Under the pieces are notes generated by a model. That model was given only the letters and a program-made list of their open reading frames with translations. It searched no databases and was not told the DNA's origin. From Margaritispora aquatica (Eukaryota; Ascomycota; Leotiomycetes; Helotiales; Discinellaceae), in the NCBI GenBank assembly GCA_007644065.1, contig VJWN01000024.1, forward strand, positions 447,902-511,901: DNA of 64,000 nt. The letters run 5' to 3'. Positions 1-10,312 of the stretch are shown one piece after another (position 1 is the first letter of the stretch; each line of letters begins with the position of its first letter). The translations under genes and the position numbers were made by a program.

Positions 1-118
1 CTGCTGGATCTGCTACTTACCTTTGGATCTGCTCCTAACCTACCTTTGGATCTACTACTTACCTTTGGATCTGCTCCTGACCTACCTTTGGATCTGCTCC
101 TAGTCTACCTATAGATCT
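1..118. repeat. Degenerate tandem repeat, 19/23-bp units
   Basis: Four to five imperfect copies of a unit starting tacctttggatct, alternating between a longer form with gctcct and a shorter form with actact; the last copy is diverged (tacctatagatct). The array runs off the left edge of the window, so its full length is unknown. Confidence 0.8.
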
Positions 119-300
119 ACTGTCTGTAAGAGAACGAATTCGAAGGAGAATGAAAGAGAATAAAGAAGAAGAATGAGGGGAATGAGGGGAATAAGGTATT
201 TACGGTAAGAGGGTAGCAAAATATCCGGGCACGGTCTATTTTATATTATAGGAAGGATCCGAATACGATGTCTGTGTATATGTCTGTGTATATAGATCTA

Positions 301-319
301 TATAACGAAAGTCGTTATA
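301..319. repeat. Perfect 8-bp inverted repeat (hairpin)
   Basis: tataacga, 3-base spacer, tcgttata. The same word recurs in a second inverted repeat at 375-383 / 403-411 (ataacgaag and its complement), so the pair may be remnants of one palindromic element. Confidence 0.6.
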
Positions 320-847
320 AAGTATAGTAAGATATATTATAAGACTAGTAGTATAGTAATTCTTACCATTGGTTATAACGAAGTAAAAATTCACTTATAA
401 ACCTTCGTTATATTCGAAACCGATTTACTATATTTTATGACGAGATCGCTATTGCTTATAGTGATTTTGGTTATAATGTATGACGAACCTGCTTCCGTAG
501 GGATGGCATTGAACCAAATTACGATCTAATACTGAGGTTTCTTAGGATCATGGAGTTACTCCAAACTCTCCTCAGTCTATAGTTGTATATGACAGGAGAA
601 GCCGTTCTTGATACGATAAAAACCAGTCTGTGAAGAGGGATATGATATGATGAAGTGCTGCAAGTTGTAAATTTGTGTAGGTATTTATTATAACTATTGG
701 TACAATCGGTCATGAAACGACAGAATATATCAAGTTTTCCTCCTAGTTCCTCCTCAATCTATCTGTACCAGCTTCTGAGAATGTGTAGCATCACTATACC
801 CGTTCTCCGCTGACTCTCAATTTGCAAGAACAACGGATCAGCTGGAA

Positions 848-1174
848 CTATCTACATGGGGGGGGGGGGGGGGCAAGAAGAAAACAGTCCTCCGCATCTT
901 TAGTAGTATGCTTTTCCCATTGCTCAAATCCTTCCAAATTGATTAAGTCGACTTGAACAATGTCATCTTCTCCGTCGTCGTCGTCGCCTCTTGAAACCTC
1001 CAACGACTGCCATTGACGCACACCAGAGAGCTGGCTTGCGTTCATCTCTTTGCTGGACAGCCAGTGGTGACGGAGTTGACGGTACTGGATTGCACAAACA
1101 TACTCGCCAGGAGCTGAGTACTCCGAGCTATGGCTGTCTGAAGCCTGCTGCTGCATGCGTATCTTGGGATCCAT
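848..1174 (-). CDS. Hypothetical short protein, doubtful
   Basis: Open frame of about 108 codons from an ATG at 1174. It has a Gln-rich start, an acidic Asp stretch and a Pro run near the C-terminus that is simply encoded by the G16 homopolymer at 858-873. No domain is recognised. It lies divergent to the CHAT gene, about 220 bp from the point where TPR homology begins there. The middle part reads like protein (mixed hydrophobic and acidic), but the homopolymer-encoded end and the absence of splice signals make it weak. It may be a remnant rather than a live gene. Confidence 0.22.
   Translation of the reverse strand: MDPKIRMQQQASDSHSSEYSAPGEYVCAIQYRQLRHHWLSSKEMNASQLSGVRQWQSLEVSRGDDDDGEDDIVQVDLINLEGFEQWEKHTTKDAEDCFLLAPPPPPCR
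858..873 (+). repeat. G16 homopolymer
   Basis: Sixteen consecutive G on the plus strand. Its length is prone to sequencing and assembly error, and it sets the reading frame of the doubtful ORF that crosses it. Confidence 0.85.
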
Positions 1175-1470
1175 AGCGTCTCTGATGGATGATAGGGGGT
1201 GAATCACGTGAGGAAGCAGTAGGTGAAATGGATAGGATTGAAGAGTCTGAAGAGCATCTACCGCAGTAGAGAGCTCTATATATACAGATAGATCAGCACT
1301 TCATAAGGAATGCTCTCATATCATAAGGAATGCAGTGAGATTAAGAAGAGAATCAAAATAACCGAATATCATGCATAAAAGCACGTGACCTCTAACTGAC
1401 AAAGGACAACCCAGATCGTGCAAATTGGCTGTCCAACCTAGCACATAGATTTAAGAGTCGGTACACTCAG
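1175..1470. promoter_or_regulatory. Upstream region of the CHAT gene
   Basis: Holds two CACGTG palindromes (1205-1210 and 1382-1387), a TATA-like run at about 1275-1285, and a 13-bp direct repeat (tcataaggaatgc) at 1301-1313 and 1321-1333. From 1396 to 1470 the sequence is already open in the CHAT frame and encodes TPR-like residues, so this part is probably former or spliced coding sequence rather than promoter. Confidence 0.5.
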
Positions 1471-3282
1471 ATGAAAGAGATAAATGATCTTCGAAGAACC
1501 ATTGACCTCGCGAAACAAGCTGTCGATTTGACGCGCCAGAATCATCCTGATCTAACAATCAGGCTTTGTCTCCTCGGGGACGCGCGAGCGTTGCTTTATG
1601 AGCGGTTCCAAGACAGTGCCGACCTAGAGGCAGCTTCGTCGTGTTTTCAGGATGCCTGGAATATACAGACGGCCGCGCCTTTTGATCGCATAAGCGCAGC
1701 TGCTCGGGGACTACAGTTGCTCATTATGCAACGCAGATTTGACGTTGCCATAGAGCTCGGGAAGGATATCATCGAAATTTTTCCGACTGTTAACACGAAG
1801 CTGCTTAATCGTGACGACCAGCAATTCGTTGTGTCCATGTTCGCTGGCATCGCTGCTGATATGTGTGCCATATTTCTGGAAACCAATCAACCGCTCGAAG
1901 CTCTGGAGTATCTTGAGAGAGGACGCTGTTTTATTCTCGGTCAACTTCTGGATGCTCGGAGCGACCTTTCCTCCTTGAGAAAAGTCAATCCAAATATTGC
2001 TACGCGATATCAAATGTTCTTAGATATGATAAATGCGCCCCTCCAGCAGTCCAAGCAGGATTTATTCGAAGAACAAAACGCCGCCAGGTCACAGGCTTTG
2101 GCACAGATGGAGCAATGCATTCTGGAGATAAGAGCCATTGCAGGACACGAACGCTTTCTACTCGGGCAGACGACAGAAGAGATGCAAAGATGTGCTATTG
2201 GAGGCACTATCGTTCTTGTTAATCTTACTGAAATCCGAAGCGATGCAATTCTAGTATCATCCTCAGCCATCAAGACCGTCAATCTGCCGAACATGAAGGC
2301 CTCTGAAGCAAAAAATTGGCTAAGCAAGAAGTGGAAGTACCGTAGAGGGGAAATAGGACAGAAGAATAAAGAGTATGCAGAGTATCTGGCTTGGTTGTGG
2401 GAAGTGTGTGTCAAGGAGATTGTTCAGGAGGTGTGCGTCGGCAAAAAACCGGCAGACTGCCTACCGAGGATCTGGTGGATTGGCTCAAAGCTGGCTAGCT
2501 CGATGCCATTCCACGCCGCAGGCAAACTTACTAATAATTCAATAACTTCGACTGAGAATGCATTGGACATGGTCATATCGTCATATACCCCGTCTATCAG
2601 AGCTTTAGCGTACAGTCAGCGCCGGACACAGTCCATAAAAGGCGTTAAAGCCTCGCTTATGCTTGTCACCATGCCGACAACGCCAGGTGAAAAGCCTCTT
2701 CCGAAAATAGTCAAAGAACAGGACATGATCAAAGGGCTAAAGCAGAGTAAGGGGATGGAGATAAACCATCTTGATGCACCTAGCGTGGATAAAGTTTTAC
2801 ATGGCATGGAGGAATGTGGCATTGCCCATTTTGCGTGCCACGGATCCGCAAACCCCCAGGACCCATCTTATAGCGGCCTCATCCTACAGAAATCCGAAGA
2901 TGGGCAGATGAAGCAGGATTGGCTAACCGTGCGACATATCTCTAACCTCAATCTCAGAAACGCTAGAGTAGCATATCTATCGGCGTGCTCAACAGCGGAG
3001 AATAAAGTCGCGCAGCTTGGGGACGAAGTTATCCATGTAGCAAGCGGATTCCAAGTGGCCGGCTTCCCGCATGTAATCGGATGTCTCTGGCCGTCCAATG
3101 ACAACGTATGCTTGGAGATTGCAAGGAGGTTCTACTCGTATCTTCTGAATGAAGGTTCAACAGAATGGGACGACCGAATGGTGGCATGCGCAGTAAGAGA
3201 TGCTGTACTGGATGTAAGATCACGAGAAGCCTATAGAAATATGCCGCGATATTGGGCTCCGTTCGTACATTACGGGGCTTGA
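1471..3282 (+). CDS. TPR-CHAT domain protein (caspase-like peptidase family), 5' end probably incomplete
   Basis: Single open frame of 603 aa. The N-terminal 160 residues carry TPR-like helices. The C-terminal half (about 330-603) is a CHAT domain, a clan CD, caspase/separase-related fold. The expected catalytic pair is visible: His457 in the AHFACHG motif and Cys506 in AYLSACSTA. Family members act as proteases or signalling modules, in fungi often joined to NLR or long TPR arrays. The ATG at 1471 falls inside a TPR unit: the same frame upstream back to 1396 reads NPDRANWLSNLAHRF, then KSRYTQ, typical of the fungal repeat, and stops at a TAA at 1393. So either an upstream exon is spliced on (CTAAC and AAAG|GAC at 1393-1405 could be branch point and acceptor) or this is a 5'-truncated copy. 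The CHAT half itself has no stops or frameshifts. Confidence 0.85.
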   Translation: MKEINDLRRTIDLAKQAVDLTRQNHPDLTIRLCLLGDARALLYERFQDSADLEAASSCFQDAWNIQTAAPFDRISAAARGLQLLIMQRRFDVAIELGKDIIEIFPTVNTKLLNRDDQQFVVSMFAGIAADMCAIFLETNQPLEALEYLERGRCFILGQLLDARSDLSSLRKVNPNIATRYQMFLDMINAPLQQSKQDLFEEQNAARSQALAQMEQCILEIRAIAGHERFLLGQTTEEMQRCAIGGTIVLVNLTEIRSDAILVSSSAIKTVNLPNMKASEAKNWLSKKWKYRRGEIGQKNKEYAEYLAWLWEVCVKEIVQEVCVGKKPADCLPRIWWIGSKLASSMPFHAAGKLTNNSITSTENALDMVISSYTPSIRALAYSQRRTQSIKGVKASLMLVTMPTTPGEKPLPKIVKEQDMIKGLKQSKGMEINHLDAPSVDKVLHGMEECGIAHFACHGSANPQDPSYSGLILQKSEDGQMKQDWLTVRHISNLNLRNARVAYLSACSTAENKVAQLGDEVIHVASGFQVAGFPHVIGCLWPSNDNVCLEIARRFYSYLLNEGSTEWDDRMVACAVRDAVLDVRSREAYRNMPRYWAPFVHYGA

Positions 3283-3977
3283 TAAGTCGATTTCCCTTTG
3301 AAGTTGGTTGAGTAGCTAGTTGAATAGAGTATTCTTATAATTAAGCGAGAAATCCCTTTTTCGTTGGTTCAGGATTCTTGTCTCTAGGTACCTAGGTAAG
3401 GTATTGGGTTCAAATTGGTAATCATATGGTAATAACTTTAACTACCTTATAATTAGGTGACCAATTTTCACTTGTCAGATCGCGAGGGAGTTTCATTGTT
3501 TTCCCAGCTGCAAAGTCCAGGAATCTGCGTTGGTGCAAAATTGAAGAAATGTGTTTTCCATTATGCGTCCGTAGTCAGAACAACACTAACAATAGGACAA
3601 GGTAAACTTATTGCATTGAGATGCCCAATCCCACATCATTAGACGCATATCACAGGACTGTAGCTTCATAAACAAAGCACAATCTAGAAAGTGAGAGGCC
3701 ACAATTTGAAAATAAACCTCTATACAGATCTCAAAAAATGGCAAGCGGGTTTTAAGTCTACCCTATCCAAGAGGAGGAAACGCGAAGCCTTTGTTACCTT
3801 GTTTTCATAATACAAGCAACTTCCGTGTTCATTCATACTATACAACGCGCTACACTCAGCCATCTTGGATCAGAGCAGAGTAGCTATCTCATACAGTTTG
3901 GGTATTCCCACTTTTCCTAAACGCCTTTCCCATCAACCAATCCAATCCCACTCACTGAAAATCATCGAACCGGACGA
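3283..3977. other. Intergenic, convergent 3' ends
   Basis: Lies between the stop codons of the CHAT gene and the minus-strand transcription factor. No recognisable feature; short open frames here lack domains and splice support. Confidence 0.6.
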
Positions 3978-6340
3978 TCAAAAAAGCCAGTTTCCCTCAA
4001 TATCTGTACTCAACAAACTATCAAAGAATATCGTATCCGCCTCGCCTAACCCCCAATCCTCAATCGGCGGTGGCTGATCCAGTGGCCCATATGGTCCATA
4101 CCCAGCATACTGTGCCCCTCCTTCTCCTGCACCACCCGCTGCCCCTCCTCCTCTATTTCCACTTCCACTTCCATTCTCCGCTCCCCCTCTAACGGGGAAA
4201 CTGACTGGCGGCCCAGCCTGATTCGGGTACGAAGGCGTGAACGTCACACCCGGCCAGTGACCAGACGGTAGCTGGTGATTGATCGACACAGGCTGTCTCT
4301 GCAACGGCTGGTTCAGATATACTGGTGTATTTGGGTTTGAGGATTGTGGCGTTGGTACCTGGACTTGAGCTTGTGCTCTCGATATGGTGATAGTACCGAA
4401 ATAGGGGATGGTGAGCTTGAAATTCGCGGCGGCGGTTCCGGTCGAGGAGTCGAATGCGAAGAGCGCCCGGATGACGTTCACACTCTGTATGGCGACGACG
4501 TCCTTGCGCGCTTGTGCGATCTCCTCCATTGATGCAGCGACGGTTTGGACCAGCGTGCGGTCGGCATCGCGTTGCTGCTTTTGCTCGTGGTTCAGGCCTT
4601 CATCGGAATCGAGGAGGCCTAGGAAGAGCGTCACGGCTGCGGTAAGGGCGCCGAAATCTACGACGTGGCAGAAGAAAGACTTGTTGTCCGTTTTGCGGAG
4701 TAAGAGGTAGCGGAACATGACCTCTCGCGAAGCCTTCAGACAGCTGAATTTGCTGTACTCGTAGCGACGTTCTGTGGAGGCTCGGAGCATGAAGGGAAGA
4801 TGGAGTAGTGATTCCAGCTGGAAAAACCAGATTTGAGACATGAGACTATCGAATGTTGCAGCGCTTTCGGGACTACGGTCGTTGGGGATCGAGGCAGGGA
4901 GTGCCCACCAGTCTGGGCCGGCCTCTCGAGCAAGGGAATCCAGTTGCTCGTCTATGTTCTGTGTGGTGGCGTAAGCTTGAGAGCCTTGTGCTTGGTTCCG
5001 CTCGATGATGCGGGTAGAGATGCTGCAGAGACGGCGGCGGAAAAGCATCTTGTGGTTGGAGTTTGGGTTGTCGAATCTCTCCTCGGGGGTTATTTCAGGG
5101 TCGACTGCCCCTGCTGGAAGACCAAGGAGCAGACACTACTTATTGTCAATGTAGTTCCAACAGAGTACGGGGGAACTACTCACGAGATACCTCTCGGATA
5201 GGATGATTTGATACCACATATCTTTCCCACCTCGAATATTCGAGGCACCTTTTCTGTCGATCCCGATTAGTTGGCCGATATTCATTGCCTTCCTAAATAT
5301 CAACCAAGCACGTCGAGGGTTCCCGGCATTCATCTGATAAAGTCCCAAAAGTACCAAGCACTCCAATCCTTCCATACCAGCCATAAGCTCATCGTCCGAT
5401 GTAACAAGCGAGGAGACGGTGGCGATGTATCGTTCCATCCTAAGCTCAACAGACGGATACAGATGAAGGCGTCGTTTATCAAAGTCGTCATGCAATTGCT
5501 GCATTGAAACAGCTAGATACAGCAGGGTTCTCGCTATTTTAGTGGGACTGGCTTTTTGTATGGTATCCAACTCGAATATCGATTTGGCGATGTCGCTATC
5601 ATGTTCTGCAGTGAGCATGTTGATCAGGAGCCACGAGCTGCTTGATTCGTAAATGAGATCGGTGTCCTTTTGCGAAGGGAGCAGCTCAAGAAGAGCGTTA
5701 CGAATGCGATCTACTTTTGGTACAATACATTGAGATTTGCAAGCGGACTGAGAAGTAGGTGTTGCGGCAGCAGTGTTCATTGATTGCGGACTATTGACCA
5801 TTCCAATCTAAAAAGTGTTAGGCTGTCAAGGAAAACGAACCGTTTGGATGACTTACAATAGAGGGTTCAAAGAGTGAGATATACGGAACGTTTTCTTTGA
5901 GATCGATAGTAGTTGATGCCACATTGGATTGGAAGTGGGTGGAAATGTCATTATTCGATGACTCTGGAGTCAGGATCTTCTGAGCAGCTTCCTCTTCTTC
6001 GAATGCGGAAATTTTCGCAACAAGCTTTTCAAGCAAGAGCTCAACTCGACCAAGTCTCTCACCTACTTGGCTCCCTCCAGAGGTGTCACGTTCTTCAGGA
6101 TACTCCTGACTCAAGCATGTCGAACCACGAGCAAGACATCCTGCACACACAGGAACATCTTCCGAGCTCAATTGACACCGGATCTTTCTTCGTTTGCCTG
6201 TTGGCAGTTAGGTTATGTTCAATCCAAGTATGGGAAGACTTGATCTCACATTCCCAACAGCTTTTGGTTCCCTTCCTTATTCTCTTCCTGGGTGGTCCTT
6301 CATCAACACTGGGTGCACCGGACGACATTTTTCTGGACAT
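3978..6340 (-). CDS. Zn2Cys6 fungal-specific transcription factor
   Basis: Four exons by eye: 6340-6250, 6197-5857, 5807-5184, 5135-3978, with 52-, 49- and 48-bp introns; the spliced product is 737 aa. Joining exons 1 and 2 recreates a Gal4-type cluster C28-x2-C31-x6-C38-x9-C48-x2-C51-x6-C58 after a basic stretch (RKRIRK), which is the strongest support for the model. A Leu-rich coiled-coil-like segment follows at about 68-90. The middle region contains the fungal transcription-factor signature around ERYLCLLLGLP, formed across intron 3. The C-terminus is Gly/Pro/Gln-rich and low complexity, typical of an activation region. It should be a nuclear DNA-binding regulator; targets cannot be inferred. 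It is divergent to a second Zn2Cys6 gene, with which it shares the promoter interval. Confidence 0.9.
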
Positions 6341-7349
6341 GAAAGTCGAACACTAACTCCGGACCCGTAACTCCGAGTCTGGTGGGTGGGTGGGTGGTCT
6401 CACCAAAATCCGTAATCCGTAAAGGTAATCTATGAAGAGACAACTATGAGGACTTGGGCGTGCAACAGAATGGATGGGACGAAGAGCCGTATAATCTGAT
6501 CACAAATTCATATTCCTGTGAAACTTCTAAACGGATCAAAGTTCGGGGTGACATTATTTTTGATGACCAGATGGCTTCGAGACAAAGGTTCGTCAGCACG
6601 CAGGAAGCCTTTCCTCGATCATCCTAGTGATGACTTGCTTGGTCCGCCGTGACGGTGGGTGGGATGGTGGTACGGTGGGACGGTGGGACGGTGGGAAGAT
6701 TTCAGGCAGCAGGGCAATTATGAAGATCAATGCTGGATATACCCTTAGTAAGCGAGCTTGGATGGAAGAGTATATCACGTGGTATGTCCGTATAATGTAA
6801 CTGACACGTGACTGGCTGGAGCTTGGAGTTTCGATCGTGATCTTATCAAATTAGGAGGTGTTTTAATATACAGTATAGTACTGTAATTAAGCTGACATAA
6901 CTGTGGCTATAAATGTGGCTACAAACGTGGCCGTGCATTCCTGGTCTGCTGAGTTTGCTGACTTTCGGTGTTTGGTGCATCGTTAAATCCGCGAAGTCCG
7001 CAAGATGACTTTGTCTGTCTTCTCAATGAGGACATTCATATCCCCATCACGTGTATATTCTCGCTTTGAAGGCATATTCGTTGATACTCTTCCAGCGAAA
7101 CGAGAGAGCTCTCATACGTTCTTCCCCCTTTTAAGCCAAAAAGAGCCGAGCCCGTGACTTTGTCAGCAACTAGCATAGGTATGCATTGCTAGTGAAACTC
7201 AGCTCCTGTGTGCCCACAAGCTGTTGTATTCGTAGGTACTACACTTGTTACAGCAAACCATACACGCGATATCAATTGGAAGGGTGAAGATTGCCCACGA
7301 AGTGCTTGGAGTATAATTTATAATCGCAAGACAGCATCGAACATACCTG
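6341..7349. promoter_or_regulatory. Shared divergent promoter of two Zn2Cys6 genes, three CACGTG sites
   Basis: 1,009 bp between the two start codons. CACGTG palindromes, the consensus for fungal bHLH factors, lie at 6776-6781, 6805-6810 and 7048-7053, the first two 29 bp apart. A GGTGG-rich minisatellite sits at about 6652-6697. No coding sequence is supported here. Confidence 0.55.
6672..6695 (+). repeat. 8-bp minisatellite (acggtggg x3)
   Basis: Three perfect tandem copies, flanked on the left by diverged GGTGGG words back to about 6652. Confidence 0.8.
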
Positions 7350-10098
7350 ATGGAGCCCTCAACCAACGAACCCAAGCGGACTGTTGCGAATGGAAGAGTG
7401 GTGAATCATCGATTGACAAGACGGCGTGTACCTCTCAGCTGCGTCGCATGTCGTGTACGGAAGTGAGCCATTCTCATATTTCATCGTCGTGTTGCTCTAG
7501 TCTATTCTCTCGTCTTTGGCTCGGAGACGTAAAATTGACCAGCTATCAAACTAGATTGAAATGCAACCGAGAGAAGCCATGTCAAAACTGCATAGTCAGA
7601 GGAGAATTGGTCGCAGCAGCTTGCTCGTATGCAGAGAAAGTTGAGAAAAAGCATGCGAACTCGTCAGATCCTAGATCGGATGCTGAGGAGATGCGGAAGA
7701 GGCTAAATCGTCTGGAGAGTTCGATATTGTCTATGCTTTCTGAGAAGAATACCTCATCCTCAACGTCAACCTCTGCCTCACCCTCTACTGCTGCTGTTAC
7801 TAATAACGGAGGCTCTAATGGAGACGTATCATCGGTTATTGAGGCATCAGACCAAGCTGGCGGTCAAAAGATAACGCACGATACGAGATCTACTCATTGG
7901 GATGCTGTTTTGAGTGAGGTATGTGTTGTGCATCTTTTATGTTTGAAAATTGTTGACATAGATTCTCAAGCTCGGTGCAATGAAAGAGGCTTGGAGCGAG
8001 GAGAATGACAAGATAGAGTATACTAGTACGGTTGATTCGCTTACCGCCAAAGCACATCGACCAGGTCTTCTTGCTGGCCTAACTGCTCCTCCTGATCGTG
8101 CTACGATATTAGCCTCTATACCAACAAGAGAAGCGTCTGACAGGTTGATTTGTCAATTCTTCGGCTCTTATAACCCAGCCATCCCTGCTAGATGTAAGCT
8201 CAACTATCTTATGGCTCTCCACATGCTAAATAACAAGATAGATGTGCTCCACAAAGCAACATTTCTCAAACAGGTAAAGAATACTGTGGCCAAAGCTTCT
8301 CTGAATACTAACACAAGATAGTACACCCAGCATTGGGCTGATCCAAGTAAAACCAAGATCATGTGGATTGGTTTACTCTTCTCAATCTACACAATAGCCA
8401 TGCACTCACATCTCATGGCCAACGTAATCCCTCCTGAATATGAAGGCACTGCTCCTTCTCTGAAAGAGCTCTATCGAGTACGAACAGTCCAGTGTCTCCT
8501 CATAGCCGACATCACTAAACCCGTAGATCACCCCCATTTTCACATTCTCAAATCAGCAACTAACAAACCACAGACAGAATTCATGGTCGAAACTCTCGAC
8601 CTGCACTCCTTCTCCGAGTACGCCGACGAGCGCGACGGCGACATGAACACATGCCTCCTCTCCGGGCTCATGATGCGCGTGGCCCTCCAACAAGGCTACC
8701 ACCGCGATCCCTCACACCATCCCAATATCAGTATCTTTCAAGGTGAAATGCGTCGCCGAATCTGGTCCGCCATTTCCCAGCACGAACTTCTCTTCTCCGT
8801 CCAACTTGGTCTACCTAAAGCCCTACGCTACGCAGAAGCAGACACCGAGTCCCCACGTAATCTGTACGAAGAGGAGCTCTTCGAAGAGATGACGGAGCTG
8901 CCTCCCTCGCGACCTTGGACGGAAGACACGGAGATCTCGTATCAGGTGGTGAAACTCCAACTCATGCGTTCCTACGGGCGGGTTATTGAATTCCTACACA
9001 TCATCGCGCCGCAGCCATACGAGGAAGTTCTGAAGCTCGACTTGATTCTCATGGATGCGCATGCCAAAGTCCCGCCGCATCTACAGCTCGGGACGCTGCA
9101 TGAGATGCGCCATGATATCCCGGCGCGTGTGGTGGAGAAGTACATTCTCGACATCTTCTACCACAAAGCATTGTGCATTCTCCACCGCAAGTACTGGGGT
9201 GCCGTGCCGCAGGGGTCGCGGAAAGAAGAGTGGTTTTATTCTCGCAAAGTGTGTGTCGCGTCCTCGATGACGATGCTGCAGCACCAGGAGACAATGCACA
9301 AAGCGTGCGCACCAGGTGGGTGCATGTTGCCGCTCAAGTGGTACCATTTTAGCATCACAAACCATGATTTTCTCCTCGCCGGCATGATTTTGTGTTTAGA
9401 TATCATGAACAATTTGCATGAGCGGGGCGAGAGTGCACCTGCGTGTATTGTTCCCGAGGAGGAGAAGTTTGAGCTGCTGAGGCGCTCATGTGCTATCTGG
9501 ACGGAGGTTGTCGATGATTGTCGGGATGCAAAGAGGGCCGTGAAGATTTTAAGTGCAGTATTAAGGAAGATTGAGACGAAGATGAGGGAGAGGGGAAGGA
9601 GTGAGGAGATGGTAGGTATGAGGCCGGTTGGTGAGAATGTATCGGTGGAAGGATTACAGTATAATCCCTATTTCACAGATCAATTTGGTTTGGGGACACA
9701 AGCCGTGGGTGGGAATAGCAGTCAGACGGCGTCGATCGGACACTCGCACTCGCAATCTTCGCCTGAGAGTGACATGCTGATGCAAGATGGAGTTTTGGAT
9801 GAGCTTGCTGTGCCGGTTGATTTCAACTGGGTGAGTCTTTCTACCTTTTGCTCCATCATTTATTTCATGCGGATGAAGCGTAAATGGTGGCTATGAGGCG
9901 TATTGATGCTAATGTTTTGCTCTCTAGGATACATGGGATCAGTTCATGGTCAACCAGCTAAAATATGGAGGACAGACCGTGGATATGTACCAAGTGCCAG
10001 ATTTAGCGAGCGTTTACCAGCCTTCTATTGACGTGGGACAAATGGGCGGGACGAATTTTCAATATCCATTTGTTGCTGGGGGGCATCTCGGTAGTTGA
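7350..10098 (+). CDS. Zn2Cys6 fungal-specific transcription factor (second of the divergent pair)
   Basis: Seven exons: 7350-7462, 7555-7918, 7962-8193, 8242-8273, 8322-8522, 8574-9830, 9928-10098; the spliced product is 789 aa. The start at 7350 was chosen because exon 1 joined to exon 2 gives a canonical cluster C31-x2-C34-x6-C41-x5-C47-x2-C50-x10-C61 with the basic RVRKLKC loop. A Ser/Thr-rich linker follows. The middle-homology domain includes FFGSYNPAIPARYVLHKATF, formed across a 48-bp intron, and the GLMMRVALQQGYHRDP block. Exon 4 is only 32 nt. The intron at 8523-8573 is 51 bp and open in frame; it is called because removing it restores the ITKP/TEFMVETL join seen in relatives. The C-terminus is Ser/Gln-rich. 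Predicted nuclear regulator with unknown targets; the convergent SDR gene is 214 bp downstream. Confidence 0.9.
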
Positions 10099-10312
10099 TT
10101 CGTGTGGCTTGTGGGTGTGTTGAAGGTCGTAGGACAACAGACATAAAATAAGCGAGGTGGAATCCCGACCCAGCAATTTGAAACGATTATATTCTCTAAA
10201 TGAAAGTGCTCTAGAACTCCCCGTCAAGTCAAATGCCAAAACAAATCATTACCATCATTACCAACCCCTCAGCTCCTCTCAGCTCCTCCCGCTCCTTCCA
10301 AACTCACACGCT

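Larger units (their letters stand above)
1..847. other. AT-rich repeat-bearing left flank, no gene seen
   Basis: No convincing coding sequence. The stretch starts with a degenerate tandem array, becomes strongly AT-rich with repeated TATA-like words and two short inverted repeats, and ends just before a G homopolymer. This composition differs sharply from the gene-bearing DNA that follows. It could be the edge of an AT-rich, transposon-derived block, but no transposase or terminal repeats can be recognised. Confidence 0.6.
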
